Shown: positions 24,373 to 32,757 of the stretch, piece by piece
Position numbering within the stretch: the stretch's first letter is position 1
Layout: the number at the start of each line of letters is the position of its first letter
Origin: Nitrospira sp. SB0662_bin_26
GTDB lineage: Bacteria; Nitrospirota; Nitrospiria; Nitrospirales; UBA8639
DNA length: 59,775 nucleotides
Reading direction: 5' to 3'
NCBI GenBank assembly: GCA_009840285.1
Contig: VXOF01000089.1
Span: 1 to 59,775 of the forward strand
Made by a program: the position numbers and the translations under genes
The notes under the pieces: model-generated
What the model saw: the letters and a program-made list of their open reading frames with translations, nothing else
Databases searched by the model: none
Told to the model about the DNA's origin: nothing

Positions 24373-26151
24373 ATGGAATCTGTTGAATCCAGAATCAAAG
24401 TCCTCCCGGAATCCGTGGCCTCTCAAATCGCCGCCGGCGAGATCGTCGAACGTCCGGCGTCAGTCGTCAAGGAATTGCTCGATAACAGCGTGGATGCCGG
24501 CAGTACGGTGGTTTCCGTCGACGTTGTGGACGGCGGGAGAACGCTCATTCGCGTGATTGACGACGGCGAAGGGATGAGTCGAGCCGATGCTCCGTTGGCT
24601 TGCCAACGATTTGCCACCAGCAAAATCAGTCATCCACGCGATCTGACGGGCATCGCCACCTATGGATTTCGCGGGGAGGCCTTGCCCAGCATCGCCGCGG
24701 TTTCACGCTTTCGTATGCTGACAGCGAGACATCATTCATTGACGGGGACCGCCGTCGTGATTGACGAAACAGGCGCCCAATCGGTCGAAGAGCGAGGTGC
24801 CGCCCCGGGGACACGAATCGAGGTCGAAGAATTGTTTTTCAATACGCCGGGACGACGAAAATTTTTGAAGACGACGTCCACGGAGTTCTCCCACGTTGCG
24901 CACGTGGTTCAGCAAGCTGCCTTGGTCAACCTTCACACGCAATTTCGATTGACGCACAATGACCACGTGGTGTTCGACTATCCCAAGGTCACCACGTTGG
25001 AAGATCGATTACTCCAAGTGTATGGCCCGAGACTCATGGGTATGATGTTGCCCGTTCATTACGAGCAGGCCGATGTGCGCGTGCGTGGTGCGATCGTCAA
25101 TCCGTATCATGCGAAAACAGGACGCACGCCACAGGAAATATTTGTGAATCGGCGTCCCGTCAAGAATTCGACGATTTCCCATGCCGTGTATGAATCGTAT
25201 GGCTCTTTTTTACCGAAAGGACGGCACCCGACGTTTGCACTGATGGTAGAAGTCGCCCCCAACGAGGTGGACGTCAACGTGCATCCGTCAAAACGAGAAG
25301 TGAAATTTTGTAGCCCGGACTTGATCCATCGAGCGATCAAGGCTGCGGTGCGTGGTCCGTTGCAAAAAGACGTGACGGGGCGCTCGACTCTTTCATCCGG
25401 GCGCGATGAGCGGGAGGCTGGCGTCGTCGAGAAGGAGACGGCCGGAGAAAGCGGCGAACGGTTTGTCACGCGGTCGGCCTCTTTCATGGCGTGTGACGTG
25501 CCATCGAGTTCCGGGAATGGACAAAACCACGAAGCGGCTCAGGTCAAAGAATCTCCGGTCCTCTATCAGCTTGAGCCGGAGGTTCGGATTTTCGGACAAA
25601 TCCATGCCACCTATATCGTCGCGCAAATTGAAGATGAGTTGCACGTTTTGGACCAGCATACGATTCACGAACGCGTGCTGTTTGAAAGGTTGTGGAGAGG
25701 TTGGGAGGGTGGCGATATCCAGACACAAGCGCTCCTGATTCCCGAACCGGTGGACGTCCCGGTCACGGCGGCAACGCGGTTGACGGAAATTTTGCCGGAG
25801 TTGGTCAACGTGGGTCTCGAACTTGAGAGCTTCGGTCCGTCCTCTTTTGTCATTCGATCGGTTCCGGCGCTTGTCGGGCAGATGGACTATGGCGCCTTAC
25901 TCGAAGATATCATCGAGGACCTGTCGGAGTGGAACTCCGTGGATTCACTCGACAAACCTATCCGATCCGTTCTGGCGTCGATGGCTTGTCAGGGTGCGGT
26001 CCAGGCCGGCCGTCGGATGGAGCAACCGGAAATGAAACACGTGGTGGACGAGTGGCTTCGTGAAGGGAGCCCCATGACGTGTCCCCATGGCCGAAGAATC
26101 TCTTTACGGTTTGGCAGTGAAGAACTGCATCGGATTTTTCGGCGTCTATGA
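24373..26151 (+). CDS. mutL: DNA mismatch repair protein MutL (endonuclease type)
   Basis: 592 aa. N-terminal GHKL ATPase: IAAGEIVERPASVVKELLDNSVDAG, DDGEGM, TYGFRGEALPSIAAV and GTRIEVEELFFNTPGRRKF. The C-terminal dimerisation/nuclease domain has VLDQHTIHERVLFERLW, the DQHA-x2-E-x4-E metal site with Thr in place of Ala, plus MACQGAVQAG and MTCPHGRRISLRF, the other family motifs. This suggests the nicking-endonuclease form, typical where no MutH exists. ATG 24373 is preferred to the TTG at 24367. Stop overlaps miaA by 4 bases. Confidence 0.95.
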   Translation: MESVESRIKVLPESVASQIAAGEIVERPASVVKELLDNSVDAGSTVVSVDVVDGGRTLIRVIDDGEGMSRADAPLACQRFATSKISHPRDLTGIATYGFRGEALPSIAAVSRFRMLTARHHSLTGTAVVIDETGAQSVEERGAAPGTRIEVEELFFNTPGRRKFLKTTSTEFSHVAHVVQQAALVNLHTQFRLTHNDHVVFDYPKVTTLEDRLLQVYGPRLMGMMLPVHYEQADVRVRGAIVNPYHAKTGRTPQEIFVNRRPVKNSTISHAVYESYGSFLPKGRHPTFALMVEVAPNEVDVNVHPSKREVKFCSPDLIHRAIKAAVRGPLQKDVTGRSTLSSGRDEREAGVVEKETAGESGERFVTRSASFMACDVPSSSGNGQNHEAAQVKESPVLYQLEPEVRIFGQIHATYIVAQIEDELHVLDQHTIHERVLFERLWRGWEGGDIQTQALLIPEPVDVPVTAATRLTEILPELVNVGLELESFGPSSFVIRSVPALVGQMDYGALLEDIIEDLSEWNSVDSLDKPIRSVLASMACQGAVQAGRRMEQPEMKHVVDEWLREGSPMTCPHGRRISLRFGSEELHRIFRRL

Positions 26152-27164
26152 ATCCCCCGTTTGAACAGTACCTTTCTTCGCACCACAAACTCCGGAATTT
26201 CATCAGGGCCGCCATCGCGTCGCAGCCCCTCGTTGTGCTGGCGGGTCCGACGGCCATCGGCAAGAGTCGTATCGCCATTGAAGTGGCGCAAGCCCTGGGC
26301 ACGGAGATATTGACCGCGGATTCGACACAAGTCTATCGAGGAATGAATATCGGGACGGATACCCCTTCGGAAGAAGACCGGCACGGTGTACCCCATCGGC
26401 TCATTGACCTGGTGGAACCGGATGAGCCGTTTAACGCCGGGGCGTTCCGGCGGCGGGCGCTTCCGGAAATCTCACGTCTGCACGAAAAAGGCCTTCTCCC
26501 TTTGGTGGTTGGCGGGACGGGGCTCTACATCCGCGCGTTGTTACACGGGTTATGGTCCGGTCCTCCCAGCGACCATGCTCTTCGCGGGCAACTCGAAGAA
26601 GAAGCACGGGTCCGGGGAGGGGAATCGATGTATCAGGAATTGGGTCGCGTGGATCCGGTCACGGCGCGTCGCCTGCATCCCCGCGATTCGGTGAAAGTGT
26701 TGCGGGCACTGGAAGTATACCGGCAAACCGGCACGCCTCTCTCGAAGGCTCACGAAAAACACGGCCAGAAGAAAACTCCTTTTCGGGCACTCATGTTGGG
26801 GTTGACAATGGAGCGGGGCGCTCTCTATCGACGGATTGATCAGCGAGTCGACGCGGAGTTGGCCAAGGGACTGGTCGAAGAAACCCGGACCCTGTTGGCG
26901 AAAGGGTACTCCAGAGGTCTTGTTTCAATGAAAAGTTTGGGCTATCGTCAGATGGCGGGGTATCTGGAAGGAGAATATCCATTCGCCGAAGCGGTGAGGC
27001 GATTGAAACGGGACACCCGTCATTTTGCGAAACGGCAAATGACGTGGTTCAGAAAAGAACCCGGTCTGGCGTGGGTCGAGGTTCGCCCGGACGAGTCCGT
27101 TCGGTCGGTCTCTCAGCGTATCCTCATGCTCATTGAAGGATTTGTGAACAATCCTCAAGTATAA
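26148..27164 (+). CDS. miaA: tRNA dimethylallyltransferase MiaA
   Basis: 338 aa. Adds a dimethylallyl group to A37 of tRNAs reading UNN codons. P-loop LAGPTAIGKSRIA at ~32-44, then LTADSTQVYRGMNIGTD, PHRLIDLVEPDEPFNAGAF and VVGGTGLYIRALLHGL, all diagnostic. C-terminal SLGYRQMAGYLEGEY...FAKRQMTWFRKEP. The N-terminus has ~30 extra residues before the P-loop compared with E. coli. Coupled to mutL by ATGA overlap; mutL-miaA adjacency is conserved in many bacteria. Confidence 0.95.
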   Translation: MNPPFEQYLSSHHKLRNFIRAAIASQPLVVLAGPTAIGKSRIAIEVAQALGTEILTADSTQVYRGMNIGTDTPSEEDRHGVPHRLIDLVEPDEPFNAGAFRRRALPEISRLHEKGLLPLVVGGTGLYIRALLHGLWSGPPSDHALRGQLEEEARVRGGESMYQELGRVDPVTARRLHPRDSVKVLRALEVYRQTGTPLSKAHEKHGQKKTPFRALMLGLTMERGALYRRIDQRVDAELAKGLVEETRTLLAKGYSRGLVSMKSLGYRQMAGYLEGEYPFAEAVRRLKRDTRHFAKRQMTWFRKEPGLAWVEVRPDESVRSVSQRILMLIEGFVNNPQV

Positions 27165-27182
27165 TCGACAAGGATCAAGCTC

Positions 27183-28079
27183 GTGCCAGCAAAACCACGT
27201 GCCGATATTGCCATTATTGGAGGCAGCGGCTTGTACGAAATGGAGGGTTTGGAACACGCGCGAGAAACGCGCGTGTCCACTCCCTTCGGACGCCCTTCGG
27301 ATGCCGTGATGCTGGGAACCTTGTCCGGCAAGCGCGTGGCGTTTCTCTCTCGTCATGGACGAGGGCATCGTATCATTCCCTCCATGATCAATTACCGGGC
27401 AAACGTATACGCGCTCAAATCACTCGGCGTGACGCGGATTTTATCCGTCAGTGCGGTGGGTAGCATGAAAGAAGGCATCCACCCGGGTCATATGGTCCTT
27501 CCCGATCAATTTATCGATCGGACGACCAAGCGAATCAGCACGTTCTTCGATCAGGGGCTTGTGGCTCACGTGACGTTTGCCGACCCCATTTGTCATGCCT
27601 TGGCGGATGACCTGGGCGAGTCAGCCCGGTCGACGGGTGCCACGTTTCACGCGGGCGGAACGTATCTCTGTATCGAGGGGCCGCAGTTTTCCACGAAAGC
27701 GGAATCCTTGTTGTATCGGCAATGGGGCGTGGATATCATCGGGATGACCAATGCGACGGAAGCCAAGCTCGCGAGGGAGGCGGAAATCTGTTATGCAACT
27801 TTGGCCCTGGTCACGGATTACGATTGCTGGCATCAGAGTGAGGAGCCTGTCTCCGTCGAAGCGATTTTGAGCGTGATGCACGCGAACGTGGCCCAGGCCA
27901 AAACGCTGCTCCGGGACGCCATTCAACGCACCGGGGGAGCCAGAGCCTGTCCATGTGCGACGGCGCTTCGGCAGACCATCGTTACGGCACCGCAAGCCGT
28001 GACGGCCTCCGTGAAGCGGCGCTACGGCCTCTTTTTGAAACCAGCCAAAACATCGAAGGGGAGAAGATCACATGGGTAG
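27183..28079 (+). CDS. mtnP: S-methyl-5'-thioadenosine phosphorylase
   Basis: 298 aa, GTG start. Phosphorolysis of methylthioadenosine to adenine and methylthioribose-1-phosphate. Family signatures: IAIIGGSGLYEMEGLE, VAFLSRHGRGHRIIPSMINYRANVYALKSLGV, SVSAVGSMKEGIHPGHMVLPDQFIDRTTKR, YLCIEGPQFSTKAES, DIIGMTNATEAKLAREAEICYATLALVTDYDCW. The MTN/IGMTNATEA and TDYDCW segments favour MTAP over purine nucleoside phosphorylase. It overlaps the following PfkB kinase by 8 bases. Confidence 0.93.
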   Translation: MPAKPRADIAIIGGSGLYEMEGLEHARETRVSTPFGRPSDAVMLGTLSGKRVAFLSRHGRGHRIIPSMINYRANVYALKSLGVTRILSVSAVGSMKEGIHPGHMVLPDQFIDRTTKRISTFFDQGLVAHVTFADPICHALADDLGESARSTGATFHAGGTYLCIEGPQFSTKAESLLYRQWGVDIIGMTNATEAKLAREAEICYATLALVTDYDCWHQSEEPVSVEAILSVMHANVAQAKTLLRDAIQRTGGARACPCATALRQTIVTAPQAVTASVKRRYGLFLKPAKTSKGRRSHG

Positions 28080-28986
28080 ATTGTTGGTCGTAGGTTCCGT
28101 GGCGTTTGATACGGTGCGCACGCCTTTCGGGGAGGCCACGGAAGTGTTGGGAGGATCGGCCACGTATTTTTCCACGGCCGCCAGTTTTTTCACCGACGTC
28201 GATTTGATTGCGGTCGTAGGAGAAGATTTTCCCGATGAGTACGTCACCTTTTTGAAGAGTCGAGGGATCGACGTGTCCGGGCTCGAACGCCGTAGCGGCA
28301 AGACCTTTCGCTGGCAGGGGGAATATACGTATCAACTGAATGAGGCTCATACGCTCGACACCCAACTCAACGTGCTGGAGTCCTTCCGCCCCAAAATTCC
28401 CGACCACTATCGAACTCCCGATATGTTGTTCCTGGGGAATATCGACCCCGAGCTTCAAATGGACGTCCTGCATCAAGTCGAACGGCCGCGAATCGTCGCT
28501 TGTGACACCATGAACTTTTGGATTCATGGGAAGCGCGACGCTCTATGGCAGGTGTTGGAAAAGGTTGACGTGCTCGTCATCAATGACGGGGAAGCGCGTG
28601 AATTGGGTCAGGATTTCAGCCTCGTTAAAGTTGCGAAAGACGTTCTGGCACGCGGGCCCAAGTATTTTATTATTAAACGTGGGGAGTATGGTGTCTTGAT
28701 GTTTCATGAAAAAGGCGTCTTCGGCGCACCGGCGTTCCCGTTGGAAATGGTAAAGGATCCGACCGGCGCCGGCGATACGTTCGCAGGCGGCTTTATGGGA
28801 CACCTGTCGGCGACGGGAGATTTCTCCGATGCCGGGTTGAGGCGGGCCATTGTTTTCGGAAGCGTGATGGCTTCATTTACCGTTGAGGGTTTCAGTCTCG
28901 ACCGCTTACGGCCACTGAAATATCAGGACATCGAAACCCGTTTCCGGGACTTCAAGCGTCTGACCCATTTCGAGGATCTTTCGTGA
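28072..28986 (+). CDS. PfkB/ribokinase-family carbohydrate or nucleoside kinase
   Basis: 304 aa. N-terminal LLVVGSVAFDTVRTPFGEATEVLGGSATYFSTAAS with the GG pair, and the C-terminal PfkB signature DPTGAGDTFAGGFMGHL with the catalytic aspartate. Substrate specificity cannot be assigned by motif. The 8-base overlap with mtnP suggests coupling to methylthioadenosine recycling, so an adenosine- or pentose-directed kinase is plausible, but this is inference. No membrane segment. Confidence 0.85.
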   Translation: MGRLLVVGSVAFDTVRTPFGEATEVLGGSATYFSTAASFFTDVDLIAVVGEDFPDEYVTFLKSRGIDVSGLERRSGKTFRWQGEYTYQLNEAHTLDTQLNVLESFRPKIPDHYRTPDMLFLGNIDPELQMDVLHQVERPRIVACDTMNFWIHGKRDALWQVLEKVDVLVINDGEARELGQDFSLVKVAKDVLARGPKYFIIKRGEYGVLMFHEKGVFGAPAFPLEMVKDPTGAGDTFAGGFMGHLSATGDFSDAGLRRAIVFGSVMASFTVEGFSLDRLRPLKYQDIETRFRDFKRLTHFEDLS

Positions 28987-29120
28987 GCACTCAACGTTTT
29001 TCACGCTTAATCCGTGCTCCCGCGGTTTCTTTTCCGGGGCAAGACGAAAAGAGGAACATTTGAGTTAGCAGACACGACGTGTTCTTCAGATTGTCCGGTC
29101 ACGTTCAGCGTTGGAGCGAT

Positions 29121-30023
29121 ATGGCGTCACTAGGTAACAAGTTCCGAACCGCCCGTGAAACTCAAGGGTTTACGCTTGAGCAGATGGTCTCGAGGACCCG
29201 GATCCAAGAGTCGCATTTGAAAGCCTTGGAAGAGGATTCTTATGAGCAGTTGCCCGAACGCGTTTTCGCCAAAGGCTTTGTCCAGACTTATGCCCGCTTG
29301 CTCGAACTCAACGAAAAAGAATGTCTGCGGTTGTTTGAAGAATGTTCCGCCTCGTTCTACCAAAAAGAAAAAGAGGGCGAGGGGCTACGGAACATGTTTC
29401 TGCGCAAGGAAGACCTGCAAAAAAAGAGCACGAGCGGCACCATGGTTGTTGTGCTCGTTGGGGGGCTTCTCCTGCTGGGAGGGATGATGTTACTCCAACA
29501 ACAGTCACCTTCAAGATCCATCCTTTCCCGGTTTTCGCAACGGCCCGTGGAACCGCGCGACGGGGTTGCCTTGAAACCGGGTCGCGCGAACGAAGTCGTT
29601 GAGGATCCTCGGTCTTCGGCGAGCGCACCACAAGATGGCACCTCAGGCGTCGCAAATACGGAGCCGGCCTTGGAGACGGAAGCCGGCGGGCCATCGGCGG
29701 AATCGGCGGTTGACGACGGAGCGTCCACGCCATCCGTGTTAGCTCCGGACCCTGCGCCTGCCTCCACCACAGATTCGGAAGATGGTCCGTTGGTTCTTGA
29801 AATACGGACGTTGGACATGACATGGGTCATGATTCGTTCAGATGAGGATAAGCCTCAAGAAGCCTTATTGCAGGCTGGTCAGGTGATACGACGGCGGGCT
29901 CGCGACCGGTTTCTGTTGTCGCTTGGGAACGCCGGAGGGGTCGAAGTTCGCCTTAACGGCGAGTTGCAGGGACCATTCGGTGAGACCGGGGCCGTGGTTA
30001 AGGACGTGGAAATAAGACCGTAA
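29121..30023 (+). CDS. RodZ-like HTH/membrane protein (DUF4115)
   Basis: 300 aa from ATG 29121 (MASLGNKFRTARETQGFTLEQM). The cytoplasmic HTH_25 domain includes SRTRIQESHLKALEEDSYEQLPERVFAKGFVQTYARLLEL, typical of RodZ. A single membrane helix (GTMVVVLVGGLLLLGGMMLL) is followed by a Ser/Ala/Pro-rich linker and the C-terminal DUF4115 beta domain (LVLEIRTLDMTWVMIRSDEDKPQEALLQAGQVIRRRARDRFLLSLGNAGGVEVRLNGEL). Family role: coupling MreB to the cell-wall elongation machinery. The first 14 codons of the track ORF are probably untranslated. Confidence 0.82.
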   Translation: MASLGNKFRTARETQGFTLEQMVSRTRIQESHLKALEEDSYEQLPERVFAKGFVQTYARLLELNEKECLRLFEECSASFYQKEKEGEGLRNMFLRKEDLQKKSTSGTMVVVLVGGLLLLGGMMLLQQQSPSRSILSRFSQRPVEPRDGVALKPGRANEVVEDPRSSASAPQDGTSGVANTEPALETEAGGPSAESAVDDGASTPSVLAPDPAPASTTDSEDGPLVLEIRTLDMTWVMIRSDEDKPQEALLQAGQVIRRRARDRFLLSLGNAGGVEVRLNGELQGPFGETGAVVKDVEIRP

Positions 30024-30086
30024 CGATCACTTGGGATTCTTGACAGGGAGAACCCACATTGATATGTTCCACAGGTTTGCAGCTTT

Positions 30087-30116
30087 TTGATATTGATTTT
30101 GATGAGGGTGTAGTAT
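30087..30116 (+). promoter_or_regulatory. Candidate promoter for the first cytochrome c
   Basis: TTGATA (30087-30092), 18-base spacer, TAGTAT (30111-30116). The region is AT-rich compared with its surroundings and lies 94 bases before ATG 30210. Confidence 0.4.
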
Positions 30117-30209
30117 GAAAACGTCGACGTTCTGAGGGCCTGTACCCTCAATCCAATCGGCCTTCCAGACAGGGGATGCAACACGGACTTATTATCAAAG
30201 GAGGGATTC

Positions 30210-30692
30210 ATGAAGCGGTTTTTAGCGATTTGCAGTTTGTTGACGGCATTTGCCTTCGTCGGTGGCGATTTGGCCTTTGCCGGACCCGAAAAAGACCCGC
30301 TGAAACCACGGGTTCCGAAGAACGAGCGCGGGAAGGCCAAGAAGATCAAGCCACCCGCCGAGTTGTACAAGAAAACGAAAAAGGCCTCGGACGAGATCGT
30401 TGCCGAAGGCAAGAAGATTTTTGAAGGTAAAGGTACCTGCGTCAATTGTCACGGGAAAAAGGGAGACGGCCAGGGACCGGCCGGAAAAGTGTTGAATCCC
30501 GGTCCGCGGAACTTTACCAATTGCAAATTCCACAAGAAACGCAAAGATGGCGAATTGTTCTGGATTATCAAGAACGGCAGCCCGGGAACCGGTATGGTGT
30601 CCATGATTCCGGCGACCATCACGGAAGAAGAAGCGTGGAAGGTGTTGGCTTACGAGCGTAGCTTCTGTAAGAAATGGCGCAAGAAGAAGTAG
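30210..30692 (+). CDS. Periplasmic c-type cytochrome
   Basis: 160 aa. Signal peptide MKRFLAICSLLTAFAFVGGDLAFA. One heme motif CVNCH at ~77-81, with a distal candidate axial Met in GTGMVSMIP. The mature part is very lysine-rich (PKNERGKAKKIKPPAELYKKTKKA) with a further Cys/His segment (FTNCKFHKKRKDGELFWIIKNGSPG). The fold is a class I monoheme cytochrome. A very good ribosome binding site (AAAGGAGGG) precedes ATG. A perfect terminator lies just after the stop, so it is a monocistronic unit. Probable periplasmic electron carrier; redox partner unknown. Confidence 0.88.
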   Translation: MKRFLAICSLLTAFAFVGGDLAFAGPEKDPLKPRVPKNERGKAKKIKPPAELYKKTKKASDEIVAEGKKIFEGKGTCVNCHGKKGDGQGPAGKVLNPGPRNFTNCKFHKKRKDGELFWIIKNGSPGTGMVSMIPATITEEEAWKVLAYERSFCKKWRKKK

Positions 30693-30716
30693 TTTTGTCA
30701 CTTGACTGTGTATCCA

Positions 30717-30755
30717 AAGCCCCGTTCAGGGTTGAACCTGAACGGGGCTTTTTCT
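30717..30755 (+). terminator. Rho-independent terminator after the first cytochrome c
   Basis: AAGCCCCGTTCAGG (30717-30730), loop GTTGAA, CCTGAACGGGGCTT (30737-30750), followed by TTTCT: a perfect 14-bp stem with a T tract. Confidence 0.92.
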
Positions 30756-30792
30756 CTTAGCCTAACGTGCAACCCGTACCTCGACCTTTTTT

Positions 30793-30936
30793 AGGAACCT
30801 CTGATTTAATGCCCTATCGGGCGCAGGGCTGCGTTGTGTCCTCGCTCAACCCTCACCTATCTCTATGATACGCTTCGGGTTTCGCTCCGGGACGCCTTGC
30901 CCTGCATCCCGCTATCACAATCGATCAGAGGTTCCT
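30793..30936. mobile_element. MITE-like palindromic element, 144 bp
   Basis: Terminal inverted repeats AGGAACCTCTGAT (30793-30805) and ATCAGAGGTTCCT (30924-30936) match perfectly over 13 bases. The interior is an imperfect palindrome throughout: CGGGCGCAGGGCTGCG pairs with CGCCTTGCCCTGCATCCCG, and GTCCTCGCTCAACCC with GGGTTTCGCTCCGGGAC. There is no transposase, so this is a non-autonomous element. It lies between two paralogous cytochrome c genes and reaches into the second one's 5' end. Confidence 0.72.
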
Positions 30937-31422
30937 TCATCCAAATTCCTGAGCAGAGGACTGCTGGTCGTGACCATGGGCCTGATGAATTGGATCGCCG
31001 GCCCAGCCCCCGGTCTGGCAGAAGAGGTGCAACCCTTACGACCCAGGGTCCCCGTGAGTGAGAGAACATGGGCCAGAAAGCTGGTCCCGCCCTTCGGTTC
31101 GACGAAAACGGCTTCCCCCGAGATCGTTGACCAGGGAAAAGTCCTGTATGAGGGAAAAGGTGCCTGCGTGTCGTGCCATGGAAAAACCGGCTTGGGAGAT
31201 GGTCCGGTCGGCAGGCGCTTGCAGCCCGGACCTCGTAATTTCACTAATTGCAAGTTCCACAAGAGAAGACACGACGGCGAACTGTTCTGGATCATCAAGA
31301 ACGGCAGCCCTGGGACCGGCATGGTGCCGATGATTCCTGTGACCGTTAGCGAAGAAGAAGCTTGGAAAATCTTGGCCTATGAACGAAGTTTCTGCGAAGG
31401 CTGGCAGCACGGCACGCGGTGA
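30865..31422 (+). CDS. Second c-type cytochrome, paralogue with 5' end remodelled by a MITE
   Basis: 185 aa as tracked. The mature part closely parallels the cytochrome at 30210: GKGACVSCHGKTGLGDGPVG..., PGPRNFTNCKFHKRRHDGELFWIIKNGSPGTGMVPMIPVTVSEEEAWKILAYERSFC. Heme motif CVSCH. The signal-like segment SKFLSRGLLVVTMGLMNWIAGPAPGLA aligns with the paralogue's signal peptide, but its own start Met is absent: the preceding codons fall inside the palindromic element ending at 30936. The available start ATG 30865 lies within that element and would add ~25 residues. Expression and export are therefore uncertain. No terminator-separated promoter seen outside the element. Confidence 0.7.
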   Translation: MIRFGFRSGTPCPASRYHNRSEVPSSKFLSRGLLVVTMGLMNWIAGPAPGLAEEVQPLRPRVPVSERTWARKLVPPFGSTKTASPEIVDQGKVLYEGKGACVSCHGKTGLGDGPVGRRLQPGPRNFTNCKFHKRRHDGELFWIIKNGSPGTGMVPMIPVTVSEEEAWKILAYERSFCEGWQHGTR

Positions 31423-31495
31423 CGACCTCCGGTTGACACCCGTGAGAACCGTTGACTAGACTCGGCTGTTCAATAATCAAGAGTTGTCCAACGCC

Positions 31496-31518
31496 TACCC
31501 TGAGTGAAGTCGAAGGGT
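31496..31518 (+). repeat. Dispersed CCCTGAGTGAAGTCGAAGGG repeat
   Basis: ACCCTGAGTGAAGTCGAAGGGTG, the shortest copy of the family seen at 421, 15139 and 15718. It sits just upstream of the ribosome binding site of the small basic protein. Confidence 0.7.
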
Positions 31519-31536
31519 GTTGAGGAGAGAGAAAGA

Positions 31537-31737
31537 ATGGCAAAAAAACGAACGCAAGAGGAAGATAAGGCAATCCTTGAAAAAAAAGTCCGGGAAAGGC
31601 GCGCCGGCAGCGAAAATCCCGAGGGCGACCCTGACGCACGACAGTTGCGAAAGCGCCTCAAACGGGTCCAGCGAAAAATTCGTCTCAGGGCGTCACGGAT
31701 AGCCACGGCTGCCGGAAACAAAGCCAAAGCGGCCTAA
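31537..31737 (+). CDS. Small basic hypothetical protein
   Basis: 66 aa from ATG 31537 (GAGGAGAGAG just upstream). Highly charged helix: MAKKRTQEEDKAILEKKVRERRAG ... RQLRKRLKRVQRKIRLRASRIATAAGNKAKAA. Predicted mostly alpha-helical and strongly basic at the C-terminal half, compatible with nucleic-acid or ribosome binding, but not recognised. It stands 54 bases before the HEAT-repeat gene and could be co-transcribed with it. Confidence 0.6.
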   Translation: MAKKRTQEEDKAILEKKVRERRAGSENPEGDPDARQLRKRLKRVQRKIRLRASRIATAAGNKAKAA

Positions 31738-31791
31738 CGGCGAAACCCGGGTGACGACCGCCCTGCTGCATTCACTGAAAGGGGAACGTTC

Positions 31792-32655
31792 ATGACTGAT
31801 GATGTGCAATCTGCCGCCGAAGATGCTCAAACGCCTGATGAGGATACCGAAGCCGTCTCGCAGGATGAAGTGACGGATGAATACGTGGACGCAGTCTCGG
31901 AATCCTTGATGGAAGGCGACACCGTTGCGACGGCGGAGAACGCGGACGGTGAAGGCGAGGAACAGACTGAAGAGGAAGAGCCTGAAATAGAAGAAGAGAA
32001 GGTCAAAGATGAAATCGATATCCAAATCGACCTTCTCCATGATCCGGATTGGGTCGTCAGGCGTGAAGCTGTCGTCACCCTTGGTGAAATGGGCGACGAA
32101 CGGTGCGTGGAGCCCCTCGTCAGAGCGTTGCGCGACGGGGATTGGCAGGTCCGTGAAGCGGCCGTGGAGGCTATTGCCGAAGTGGGGTCTCCCGCCGTCG
32201 AGTTGTTGGTCCGGTTCGTACGCGATTGGGAGGCCCGGAAGTACGTGATCCAGGCCATGGGGAAGATCAATGACGAGCGGGTCCTGGATCCCCTGATGTC
32301 GATGCTGCACAACGACGAGTTTAAGGATGATGCCACGAGGGCCCTCATTGAGCTGGGGAAACCCGCCGTGCCCAAGTTGATTGCGGCCCTGACCGATAGG
32401 GAAGAGTTCGTGCGTAAGCAGGCTATTCTGGCCCTCGGTGAGATCAAGGATTCGGAGGCCGTTGATCCCTTGATCGCCATGCTCCAGGATCAGGATTGGT
32501 TTACGCGTCTGACCGCAGCGGCCGCCTTGGAACAAATCGGAGACTTGCGTGCCAGGGACGCGATCAAACCGTTGATGAAGGATCCGGACCTTATCGTTCG
32601 GCTACGGGTCGAACGGATCCTCGCTGCGTGGAAAAAACAGCCGGCCGGCGCCTGA
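31792..32655 (+). CDS. HEAT-repeat protein with acidic N-terminus
   Basis: 287 aa. The first ~75 residues are disordered and strongly acidic (EEEEPEIEEEKVKDE). Then ~6 HEAT/PBS-lyase-type repeats follow: LLHDPDWVVRREAVVTLGEMGDERCVEPLVRALRDGDWQVREAAVEAIAEVG..., ARKYVIQAMGKINDERVLDPLMSML, FVRKQAILALGEIKDSEAVDPLIAML, WFTRLTAAAALEQIGDLRARDAIKPLM. Such solenoids mediate protein-protein contacts. No enzymatic motif is present and the partner is unknown. No signal peptide, so cytoplasmic. GAAAGGGGAA precedes the ATG. Confidence 0.85.
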   Translation: MTDDVQSAAEDAQTPDEDTEAVSQDEVTDEYVDAVSESLMEGDTVATAENADGEGEEQTEEEEPEIEEEKVKDEIDIQIDLLHDPDWVVRREAVVTLGEMGDERCVEPLVRALRDGDWQVREAAVEAIAEVGSPAVELLVRFVRDWEARKYVIQAMGKINDERVLDPLMSMLHNDEFKDDATRALIELGKPAVPKLIAALTDREEFVRKQAILALGEIKDSEAVDPLIAMLQDQDWFTRLTAAAALEQIGDLRARDAIKPLMKDPDLIVRLRVERILAAWKKQPAGA

Positions 32656-32710
32656 ACCCCCTCACCCCAGCTTTCTCCCTATTTCCCGCTTAATGCGGAA
32701 AATCGGAGAG

Positions 32711-32740
32711 GGGCAGGGACAGGCCCCTGTGCCTGCCCTG
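32711..32740. repeat. Imperfect hairpin after the HEAT-repeat gene
   Basis: CAGGGACAGGC / GCCTGCCCTG with one bulged base, 55 bases after the stop at 32655. It could act as a weak terminator between the convergent genes; no T tract follows. Confidence 0.4.
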
Positions 32741-32757
32741 GTTCCCCGTGCACACGT

